Shown: piece by piece, positions 10,901 to 22,000 of the stretch
Position numbering within the stretch: position 1 is the first letter of the stretch
Layout: every line of letters starts with the position of its first letter
DNA from: Mangifera indica
Lineage: Eukaryota; Streptophyta; Magnoliopsida; Sapindales; Anacardiaceae
Direction of reading: 5' to 3'
Length of the DNA stretch: 64,000 bases
Assembly: GCF_011075055.1 (NCBI RefSeq)
Contig: NW_025401112.1
Location: 1 to 64,000 of the forward strand
The notes under the pieces: generated by a model
What the model was told of the DNA's origin: nothing
The model's database searches: none
The model's input: the letters and a program-made list of their open reading frames with translations, nothing else
Program-made: the position numbers and the translations under genes

Positions 10901-13900
10901 CTGCACACAATTTTCACCTTTGTGTGCATTGACAAACTTCACTCCCAAGCACAAAATCCCTTACAGAACTCTTCGGTCCTCCCCAAAATAAAATTGTTAG
11001 AATCTTTTTATGGGGGGAGAACTATGGAATTCAAACAAAAATTGAGGAATTAAGACTAAATTCTTTTATAAAGTGTCATGTTTTAGCATATACCCTGGAT
11101 GATTGGTGGGATCCAATGATAAGTCATTGGTAATTTTCTTCAAGCACTTATCCTTAGTAATTTCACCTTTGATGGCCTCAATACCTTTTACCCTCACCTT
11201 TGATAATGACAAGAGTTCACTCGACTCAATTGGTTGCTAAGACAAGGTGTCAGCTACCTTATTTTAACGCCCTAGTTGATTTTCTCAAAATCGAATCCCA
11301 AAAGTTTCATAAACCTAGTTTTGTTGATTAGCCCCCAACCCTTTGCTCCATTAAAAAATGTAAGCTTTTTTGATTCATGCAGATAATGAAATGTTTTCCA
11401 ATCAAATAATGGTGCCACTTCTGAACCATGAGGACAATAGCCATTAACTCATATTCATAAACTGATTTAATACGGGCTCTGTCCAAAAGCGCATGGTTGA
11501 AATAAGCGATAGGGCGGCCATCTTGCATGAGGACAACCCCTAAACTAGTCCCCAGAGCGTCCATTTCTGGCATAAAAGTCTTGGTAAAATCAAGTAAAGC
11601 CAAAATGGGTGCCAATAATAATAAAGCTCACTTAAGGCAATGAATGCTTTATGTGTTTCTTTTGACCACTAAAAGCATCTTTCTTCAGCAAATGAGTTAA
11701 AGGTTCAAAGACCTTCCCATATCCTTTTACAAACCCTCGGTAGTATTTGGTAAGCTCCAAGAATCCCCTCAATTTTTTTTAATATTTCTCAAACAAAACT
11801 ACTTGGCCGTACTCTTTGCTTTGGTTGAATCGGCTGCCACACCCTCAACTGAGATGACATGCCCTATATTCTAATTGATTTTGACCAAAATAATACTGTT
11901 GATGAATAGATGGTTATCCCTTAATATGCTTTGCATCATTCTCAATTGCTCTAAATGAGTCTCAATCCTAACAGAATCCCAATCCTTGTTGTATACAAAT
12001 ATATCATTGGAGAACACTAGAATGAATTTCTGTAATTGGTGAAAGAAAATTTCATTCATCAAGGATTGAAAAGTGTTTAGTGTATTTGACAGGTCAAACC
12101 ATATCACTAAGAACTCAAAATGGTCTTCATGCATCCAAAATGTTGTTTTCTTTATATCTTTATCTTGCATCTGGATTTGGTGATAACCAAATTTGAGGGT
12201 CTAGTTTGAAAAGAAATGTGAAATTGGAAACTCATTTGGTATGCTCAGCATATTCAATACCTGATAATCTACGCAAAACCTTCATCAACCATCCTTTTTC
12301 CTTACTGATAAGATAGGGTTAAGAAAGGGACTTATGCTAGGCTTAATGATCCCTGCCACAAAATTTCTCCAACAATCCCCTCCACCTCTGTATTTTGAAA
12401 ATGGAGGTATTGGTAGGGTTGTATGTTTGGAGATTGAGCTCCCTCAACTAATCTAATTGTATTATCTTGCGCTTTCTTGGTTGGAAGCTTGGTTGGTGCC
12501 TTAAACTGTCCCTTAAATTCATCCAACATGACCACTAACTCCCTGCTGATTGTCCCTTGTTTCTCGATTGATGACACTAAAATTGTTGTTAACTCTTACC
12601 CAATACACTTCCCTTCATTGTCTTCACCAGACTCCTAGCCTAGACTTCTAATTTAGTTAGAGATTGATCGCCTTAAACGACTACCTGTGCAGATAAGTTT
12701 CAGCCACTTGAGTTGTACCATCTACTTCCATCGCTTTCGTGTGAGCCTCTTTCACCTAGTGTGATTTAACATCCTCAACAAATAATATCAACAGCTCAAC
12801 GGAGTCTCTTCCGATAAATCCTTCCCAGCCTTCTTTACTTGTGATTCCATCCTTGTTCCAACTATAACCTATTTTAAGCCTTGCTCTGATACTACTTTGA
12901 TAGAATCCCACTGATAAACCTGCAAAATTCTCCAAACACAGCAGCAAACAAAACCAATTCACAACCAATGTCACACACTAACAATTCAATATCTTTTCAA
13001 GCTGGAAACAATAGTAAACCTCACTCAACTACAATAAGAGCTCTCTCCACAGTTCCATTTCTCAGGTAAATAAAACTGACCATCTGAGGTTCTGGTAACC
13101 TCCCTAGCCTAAGCTACCCAGAATTCTCCTTTTTTCCCTCCCTCTTCAGCACTTTTCCCTGCTCCTATTATGGCTGCCAAATCATTCTACTCTCTCCTCT
13201 CCTCTCTTGCTGCCACGTGGCCTTCTATAACCGTTTTACTCGTCACACAGTTTTCACCTTCGTGTGCTCCTTTCCTTCCTTTAGTATAGACCTTGAGAAG
13301 TCTATCAGATTACACATCTTTAATTGTTACAGGTTATTGCATCTGAAAATGAGCCAGTAAGGTGGACAACTCCACTTGGCCTTCCTGTTGTGCAGCCTTA
13401 CCGGAAATTAGGAAGGCATCTAGTAAGTATTAGATACTATCAGCAATATTCTAATCAGCTTTGTGAAGACTTTAAAAACATGTTCAGTCAATTACCTTAT
13501 TTATAAATTTGATTCAGGTCAAAACTTCCCTTCAGATTTTAACTCTACAACGTGAAACTGATCAGGTATGTGCCTTTGTTGTCTGTTTTATTTTCAGTAA
13601 CCATGAAACAAATTTTGTTTTGCTTTCTTTTTTTGTTAGAATTGTTTATTTTGCTTTCTAGATATTGTTTAGTGGTGTCCGTCTTCCATGCCTAGCACAT
13701 CTAATTGGGAAATTCTCTGATAACATGCTTCTGCAACGAGCTGTTCTATTCTTGGATCTTAGCATTACCAATGAGAAGCATGCTATTCTATAGTGTAATT
13801 TGATTCATCAGTTACTAGGATTCATTTAATATTTTAGCCGAATCTCAAACAATGTGGTTCTTTTTCTTCTATAGGTCATGGTCAAGCGACAAAGGACGCT

Positions 13901-14725
13901 TTCCCTCCAAATTTTGTCCACTCCCTAGATGGTTCTCATATGATGATGACTGCCGATGCCTGCAGAAATGCAGGCTTAAATTTTGCAGGTGCTTTTCATT
14001 GTATTTTCTGCCGTTTAGCTACTTAAATTCAATATTTCTTATTATTGTGTACTTGTATATGATTACAGGGGTTCATGACTCATATTGGACACATGCATGT
14101 GATGTTGATGAAATGAACAGGATTCTTCGAGAAAAGTTTGTTGAACTTTATGAAAAACCGATACTAGAGAATGTAAGTATTGTCATGTCTAAATGTTCAT
14201 GAATAATATAAACAGAAAATTTTTCCATTATCAGATATTATCATAAACCAGTTTTAATTTAGATAGGGATATATCCAAACTTTTCTTCTAGTTTGTCGAT
14301 GTAATCAACTCTAAAGTGATGCATCTGCACTTCCAGCTGGTCTTTTTTTTTTTTTTTAAATGGTAAAAGATAGAATACTTATGCATTTACATTATGGCTT
14401 TTGATAACCCAACATTACCTACATTTCTTTGATTAATCATTGTTTCAAAGCAAAGTAGATGTGATATAAGATATGGTAATATCAATAACCTTGTAAACAA
14501 CCCCAAAAAAAATAAATAAATAAATAAAAGAAAAAAGGAACAGAAGGAATATGGATATTGTATTCTATCTTCTAATAGAGTGGTGATGTAAATTGTTGTT
14601 TGTTTTGTGCACAGTTATTGGAGAGCTTTCAACAATCGTTCCCAACATTGTCTTTTCCCCATTTACCTGCGAGGGGAGATTTTGATCTACGTGAAGTTTT
14701 AGAGTCTCCTTATTTCTTCAATTGA
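4953..14725 (+). CDS. RPOT1: phage-type (T7-like) organellar RNA polymerase, probably mitochondrial RPOTm; apparent frameshift in exon 17
   Basis: Single-subunit DNA-directed RNA polymerase that transcribes organellar genes. Nineteen exons: 4953-5756, 6041-6256, 6352-6485, 6575-6641, 6768-6826, 7197-7314, 7459-7572, 7690-7821, 7909-8325, 8562-8612, 8694-8764, 9534-9618, 10128-10280, 10419-10493, 13333-13422, 13518-13565, 13875-13988, 14069-14172, 14615-14725. With one missing base restored in count this is 987 residues, close to Arabidopsis RPOT1 (about 976). The N-terminus ([14 protein letters not shown]) is Arg/Ser-rich and acid-free, like a mitochondrial presequence. Motif A is [11 protein letters not shown] (Asp near 688), motif [14 protein letters not shown] (near 760-772), motif [10 protein letters not shown]; the C-terminus is PYFFN. 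At 13896-13897 one base is missing from codon 886, so the frame as written stops about nine codons later, before motif C. RPOTmp (dual-targeted) is the alternative identity; a plastid paralogue is less likely. Confidence 0.9.
10569..10927 (-). repeat. LTR copy (3' LTR of the antisense element)
   Basis: Direct repeat partner of 12904-13267; both start with 'aatcccactg' and end near 'ttttcacctt.gtgtgc'. A purine-rich stretch (minus strand ttttggggagga, near 10978-10990) could be the polypurine tract, so the true LTR may extend to about 10978. Confidence 0.7.
12898..13267 (-). repeat. LTR copy (5' LTR of the antisense element)
   Basis: Direct repeat of 10569-10927. On the minus strand it ends in TATCA, three bases before the primer-binding site at 12883-12894, as expected for a 5' LTR. 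Its outer part beyond 13267 does not match the other copy, so it is probably truncated. Confidence 0.7.
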
Positions 14726-16047
14726 CTTCTTATAAGAGCCTCCCTTTTCCTGATATGCAAGCAAGGCCATGCTTCAGAAGATCAATTTTATGACTGACAT
14801 GTAGCATGTGATTCGGCATGGTGAAGGAAACTTGTCTGTGTCAGAAAACATGACAATTCTTGGAGACTTGCAGCACACGCCTGTATATATATGGAGAAAA
14901 GCATCAACAGGATCACCATATGGTATGTATAGCTTCGCTTGGTCCTAAACTCAGATCTTGTGATGCCCCTATAGAGCGCATTCATGCATTCAGTTGTGGT
15001 AGAAGTGTAGAGCTGATACATTGAATGAGTCTTCTGATCAAAAGCTCAGAGTTGAAATTTTATGTTACTTGAAGGGTCTTCACAGTTGATTTTACAGATT
15101 CACTTGGGGGACGTAGACGGTTGCGAGTGTGGGATGATGATTGCTCTGTTAAATGCTGCTGCAGGCTGTTAGGAAAAAATTGCTGCCGTAAAAAATGCAG
15201 TTTGATTGCAATCTGTAATGATATTGTTATTTACAATTGTAACTCAATTCATCCAAGTCCCAATGATCATGCCATACAAATGAATAAGAAAGAAATATTA
15301 AGATCAGACATGCATATTCTATTGTGTGATGCACAAATTTTTAGCCTTCTCCCATTCCCAACTCTCTCTTTTGCACTCAGCTGATATTGCTGCAGCTTGG
15401 GTTCAATTACGATACCTCCTAACTGGACTGAAACTGAGCCCCTAAATGGTTATCAACATGGTATCACATAATATACGACTCAACCCATTTAACTGTTCAT
15501 CCTTGACCTCCAATCCAAACTTAGTAACATCTGATCATCATAAAGATTTTCATCTACTACTTAAAAAGTTGTTTTCTAGTACAAAACATTGGCATACATA
15601 GACAGAATGAAGCTAAAAATAAAATATACAACTTGTCTGAACCATTAGTGCACTTTAATATTGAAGAGAACCTACCAAACCGACAGAAAAAATTACAATC
15701 CGTGGTTGAGCATACACTGTTAGGCTCAAGTTGCCTTAATGTAGAACCTAAGTTTTGTACATAAGCTTTTTACAATTACTTCCCATAACTATCAGTCAAT
15801 TTTGGGTTACAGAAAATAAAATATACATGATCTCAAAATTTTTACTAATTCAACTTGATCAATGACATTAATGGCATAATCTTCAGAGTATCACCTAGAA
15901 GCAAAAAATTACTAATGATACCTCTTCAACTTAATTTCAGTTGTTGCATCTTATAGACCTAGACTCAACTGTCTCACGGTAAAGTTTTTTGGTGCCCCTT
16001 CAGTGAAATTTATTAAACCGGAAGTCATGCACTACAAGCATCTCAAT
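14726..16047. other. convergent 3' flanks of RPOT and the FHA gene
   Basis: Tail-to-tail intergenic region that must hold both 3' UTRs. Short frames at 14788-15021 and 15121-15384 show no family resemblance. No RNA gene or repeat was recognised. Confidence 0.55.
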
Positions 16048-19000
16048 TCAGTACCCATATCGCTCATTAAGTGCAGTTCGTCCATCTCCGGATTGTCCTA
16101 TATGATGAACATGAAAATCATAAAATCATGAGAAAATAACAAATAATCAATTTTGCTGATATAGACATGAAATACAGAAATGAAGGAATTTACCTTCAGG
16201 AGGCACCCATGATTCATAGTCTGAACTGCTATTGAGAAATGCAGGCTTCTCAGGCCCAAGCACTCGTTTAGGCTTTTTCTTATCTTTTCTCGGTTGATTC
16301 TCACCCGGCATTTCTCCACTCTCGTAATTTCCCTCATCATCTTCTCCATGATACCCTCTTTTATGTTTCAATAGAAGTGCCACAGCATCCTCAGCCTTCA
16401 GTTCAGTTCCAACAGAAGAAGTCGTTGACTGATCAAGAGCTTTATTTTCAATACCTTCAGGCTGCTCAACTGGGAGCTTTTTCCTTAGAATCAGACCAGA
16501 GGTAGTGGACTCAATCCTAGAGTCCACCTTCAGCAAAGCATCATCTGATTTGCTCAGCATTTTTTGTCTGTCCTTGTAGCCTACAAATTGATCAGGCTCT
16601 TCAATATTTAAAGTAGCCTCTTCCTTTGGGGCTTCCTGTGTTTCCATGTCCTCTATAGCCCCAAGCCATTGAGGCTTTGCAATAGTATAAGCACCAGTTT
16701 TCTCCTCATTTGTATCACTGACAACCTTGTCAACTTCAAGCTTCTTGTTTGATTCCACAGGAGTGACTGGAGTTGTCTCTTTCTGCATGGAGACATTTAC
16801 TGATTCTCCTGATCTACTTTCCTTGGGTTCCTCCGGAGCTTTCTTCTTGACAGAAGTAACTGGCAGTTCGGATTTGAGGGGTTTTGGCTCCTGTGCTTTT
16901 GAATCTCTTCTTTTAGCAGCTTCTCCAGCCGGATCAGCAATTTTCAACAAGTAGAAGATCCTATCCAGTTCGGATTGTAGAGTTGATATTTCCTTCTGAA
17001 GTTGTACTGTTTCATCAAGCACTGATGGCAAAATATGGAAAATCAGCAACAATATAGTAAGTTTCTTTTACAAAGAATTAGCTGAGCATAAACTGAAAAG
17101 GGAAAAAAAATACACCATCCATAAAGAAACTGAAATGAAAACATAAAATGGATTACCAACAGTTGGCATTTAGTCTATGAACAGGAGGTGACAACCAGGT
17201 GCAAATTAAAGAATTTGAAATTTGGATCATTAGTGTGGGTAACTCATGACACACTTTTATATGATTATAGATAACTTACCAATACTATAGTCTGCATATT
17301 TGAATAAACAAATTACAAAAAGAAAGGTACCTTATATGATAACATTACATCTCATTATACTACATACCCTTACTGCCATATCCGCTTACCCAAGAACAAT
17401 TGTGTTCAAATAATAACAGGCACAGACAACTTATGCAACCATAAAGGGACAAAAAATTCAAGATGCTGAATGAAATTTTATATATGAATTATTAAAAATC
17501 AAGCATAACCATATGTCTAGAGGTTTTATCAGGTGTAAAATTCCCACCTAGCTGAGATGAAAGTCCAGACATGAAGGCATCAAGTGCATCTCCAGATTCA
17601 GTTTCTACTGAAGTTTCTGATGCCATTTTGTTCTTCTCTTTCTCAAGCAACACTTTCTTGTCTTCCATTTCTTTCATGATTGCATCTCTCTTGTCAAGAA
17701 GAGTATCAGCAGTTTCAACTGATTGGTTTTCACCAGATTTCCGAATGGGCGCCCGCTTCTTTGTCCGGTCATAGAATTCATCATCATCATCACTGGGCAA
17801 TGACAAGCATTAAAAAATGAGTGGTATTACTTCAGCACAAATAATCATGATCTCTCTAAGAAATAGCATAGTTATATCCTTTCACAACTTTAAGAAAGCC
17901 AAAATTCAGCCTCTCATTTAATAACTAAGCACACTATGCATTTTCATTGAAATTTGTGAGGAGATGCAGTCACAGTACGCATTTTCATTCATGCTAAAAT
18001 CATTGAAATTTGCCACTCAAAGAGAAAAAAATTCTGATAAAAAATTACCTCAAATACTCTTCATCATCTTCTGCATCTCCCATTTTCTTGCCACGAGATA
18101 TCTTTCCAGATCGCGCACCAATACTTTCACGTATACTATCGTTTAATGTCTCTTCCAAGTTTTCAAGTTCTTCCATGAGCTATAAAAACTTTCATGTCAA
18201 AAGGAAAAAAAGAAAGAAGATAGGAGAGAGGAAAAAAGGAAAAAAAAAAAAAAAAAGAGAACTGGCCCCAAAAACAACCAGACTTTTAATATGACTGGGG
18301 CCAGATAACAATTCATTTACAAAGACCCCCACCTGTGTTATTCTTTGTTCATTCCTAGCAATCTGAGTTTGTTGGCCCTGTGTTAACCCACCTTGAGCAA
18401 TATCTTTAGCACGAATTTGATCTATTTCTCTCTTCATATGAGCTATCTGTAGTTAAAAATGCAGTGCATAAGCAAACAAGCAGGAGCAATAATCCGAAAT
18501 AGAAAACACAAGAAAACCACAAGTTCAAAGTTTAATGGCTATTAAGCCGCATTTCACTATGCTGTTGATGAAGTACTGATATAAGTTTGATTAATTAACA
18601 AAAGCTATTATAAAATCCTAACTAACGGATACTGCAAATCACAATAAAATATGGCATGGTTGGTATGCATTGCATAACAGGAGAAAAACCATGCTGCCAT
18701 TTCCAGCTTATAATGATAGTGGCAACTGGCAACCCAACAATAAACTGAACTATAATCGTTTGTATCACTCAACAGTAGAATACAACTATTATCAAAAAGG
18801 TAGTCATGCAACACAACAACATGGGTGGGATTTCTGTACAAATGTGAGGAATGCTCAAAACTATATATGTTCTTCCTTATAATAGGACCACAATAATGAT
18901 AAATACTATCAAGGAGAAAAACATGACAGAAATGAAAGTTAAGCAAAGAAAGAAGAATGAGAAGAAATATATCAAGCACTAGTTAATTTTGCAGAAAACC

Positions 19001-22000
19001 AAATTGCAAGCAAAAACACCTCCAAATTCCCCTAGGAATTAAAAAGTCTTAAATTGTTCAAACAACTACTTCCTCACTACTTAGATTGTATTATGAATTG
19101 TAGTTTCTTGAAAGATCCGGCTATGAGGAACAACTTTCCTACTTCTCACTTGCTTTTTTATCTTTATAGTGTTTCTTAACTCTTATCCATCACTCAAATT
19201 AAGAGTACCATACCCTCCTTATTTAGAGGTTTAAACCTTCATCAAATGCAACCTTGGCAACCCCCCACTCCCCCACTTTCTTTTCTTTTTCAATTGAAGC
19301 TCTCAATTGTCCTGGTTAATTTCAAGTAACCAGCTGCTAATTGAGCACTTTGCATAACAGAAATATTAGAGGAAAGGATAAAGTTAAATGTGTGGCAATC
19401 CAAGTCTTCACTTAAAAAAGAACAATGGCTAAAACATTGATGTTTAAGGAAAAAAATCGAAACAACGCCACCAAAGTTACAGCCAGAAGTTGTTTTAGAC
19501 ATTTTATTGCTAGAAAGGAAGTATAATAAAGATATAATCACTTGCCTTTCCAATCCTCTTTGTTACTTTCTCACGGGTTTTTTCCTGCTTCTCTGTAAGC
19601 TGTCCTTTATAAGTTTGCCAAGTTACTTCATCAATATCATCCTGGAAATGCAAAGGTAAATGAGTAGGAAAGACTGACAATAAAAGCACATTCTGTATTT
19701 CACATCAAAAGAATCCAAACTGTGAATCAGTAATATACAGAATATAAGGGGCAATCGATGTAAAAGTTTCTGAACTTCAGACTAGAATTTGTAGTCAGTC
19801 TAAAACTTTTCAGGAAACTTAGATTTGAAATTTATTAGAATGTATGGATAAGCATTCTCATCCAAAATTATATTAAATTAAAGAAAAACCTCAGCTTCTT
19901 CAACAGCATCTTCTCCCATGCCCCATGAAATACCATCAGCAAGAGATGCATCCACTCTTGCTCGTTGAAGTGAATTCTCTTGATCTAACAACTCTTGTCG
20001 GATCTTAGATTCTCTAATTATTTTCAAGTCCTTTTCCTACAACAGAAAACCAGGTAATACAATATAGCAATCAAAATACATGCAAGTTTAAGCATGAATT
20101 TTTTTTTTAATTTATTATTATTATGAGATCACAAACACAGAAATTTATCAGTAACCTCAGCCAAAAGTAACACCAACATATTCTATCCACAAAAGTTAAG
20201 ATCCATCTAAAGGATCACAAGAAGATCTATACAATGTTGATAGAACAGCTCAAAACATCTAATGATCAAATTCTTTCTCTGTATATGGTCTAGGATCAAT
20301 GATATCACATCCTTTATGTAAATTATAACACAAGTTGTAGACCATGAGATCAAGATACTTCCAATGGTTGAGAATGCGTGTAATATATAAAATTTTTCAG
20401 GTGCATTAATTATGTATGTTAAATTCCATCTTATTTGCAAAATATGCCTTGGTCAACTAGCTTAAAACAGTAGAACTGTGTCACAATTTGTGGAAAAAGT
20501 ATGGTGCCATTGATCTCTCTCTCTCTCTCACACACACACACACGACCGAGTGATTAATACTTAGAAGAAAAGGAATGAATGTAGAACTCTAATATAAGGA
20601 GGGCAGTTTGCAAATTCTCAAAATGGGGTACTTGAAAATAAATGAAAAATAAACTCCAGAGCCAAGTAATTTCACAATTGACAAGTAAAATCTGTAACAG
20701 GAAATTATATCATATTCAACTGCCAAATAACTAAAAACACACACACACATATATAATTGAGTCATTTATACATAGAAGAAAAGGAGGAAATGCAGAACTC
20801 TAATTCAAGGAGGAGAATTGTAAATGCTCAAGATTAGGTAACTGAAAATAAATGAAACAATAAACTCCAGAACCAAGTAATTTCACAATTGTTAAGTAAA
20901 ATCTGTAACAGGATCTTATATCATGTCAAACTGACAAATAATGATAAAACATATATCGTCAAAGAAGCCTTACTGGTGGCATCAAGTCAGATGGTCCCTG
21001 AAAAATGTATAATCGAGATGACCTGTGAAAGAATAATCATAAACATTAAAAAACATCTACACTTGTTAATCATGTAATTAGGAAAATCATGAGCATTTAC
21101 TGGTTATATCCACAATTTTTTCCATTTCAAAATATTTAACATACAACAGATAGCCTAGTCGAGTAGTAAAATATGTTGACATCACACAGCATGACAACAA
21201 TGCATCTAAGCTGGACAATTACCACAAGTCTAATGTAGTGATAACAAAGAATAGATAAAATAACACCATTCACAAAGGGGAAATTGAAACTGCTAAATGG
21301 TCAACTTTGCAGACAAATAATGTTAGGGAAAAAAACAAGGCTTGTCAAAATTTCCAAGTCCTGTTTCAGCGTTATAGATCACCCAAATAGTTTTTGATAG
21401 AAAATCAGTGCAATTGGCTCTCAATCGTAACTTGATGCAGAATCAAATTCACATTTGAAGTTTAAGCTGTTTTAAGATGTTATTATAGAATTCTTTATGA
21501 CCTGTTTGCAAGTAGCTGCTTCTAAGGAGCTTGTAAGGAAGCTACTAGCTTCACAAGTATAACGGCAACACTATTGCCATAGTCAAACCACCCATGTAGC
21601 ACAGAAACGGAAACGGAAACGGAGAAACGCGGAAACGGAAATGTAGAAACGTTTTTTTTTTTAAATATAAGAAACGGAAACGTGGGAAAACTTATAAACA
21701 TGAAAAATATAAGGATTTTTTTATAAATACTAAATTTTTTATAATAAAGATATATAAACTTGTATAATATAAAAATAAATAATAAAAAAAGAATGAAGAA
21801 AAATAATACTATAAAATAAAATTATAGAACCTATTGTAAATTGTTCTTGAGCAAACACACATAAATATTTAAGAAAAAAACAACAATATACAGCAATCTA
21901 TATGATATGTTGGGGAATAGATGAGTAACACATTGAAGAATAGAGAGGAGATGAATTCAATATGAGATTTAAAGACATTTTCGTTTTGAAAATACAAAAG

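Larger units (their letters stand above)
10569..13267 (-). mobile_element. degenerate Ty3/gypsy-like LTR retrotransposon remnant in RPOT intron 14
   Basis: A 2.7 kb insertion, antisense to RPOT, fills most of the intron between exons 14 and 15. Two direct repeats (10569-10927 and about 12898-13267, roughly 80% alike with indels) look like LTRs. Next to the right one, 12883-12894 reads on the minus strand as TAGTATCAGAGC, one mismatch from the initiator-Met tRNA primer site. Between the LTRs, minus-strand fragments run in order: a protease-RT spacer (12332-12577), reverse transcriptase (11871-12170) and RNase H (11328-11615, with '[15 protein letters not shown]'). The RT active-site box reads FSND rather than the usual xxDD. 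Gag and integrase are not seen. Old and non-functional. Confidence 0.85.

Noticed and set aside
11328..12577. Minus-strand frames with reverse transcriptase and RNase H similarity as possible host genes
   Set aside because: They are fragments in different frames flanked by LTR-like repeats and a primer site, so they belong to a dead retroelement.
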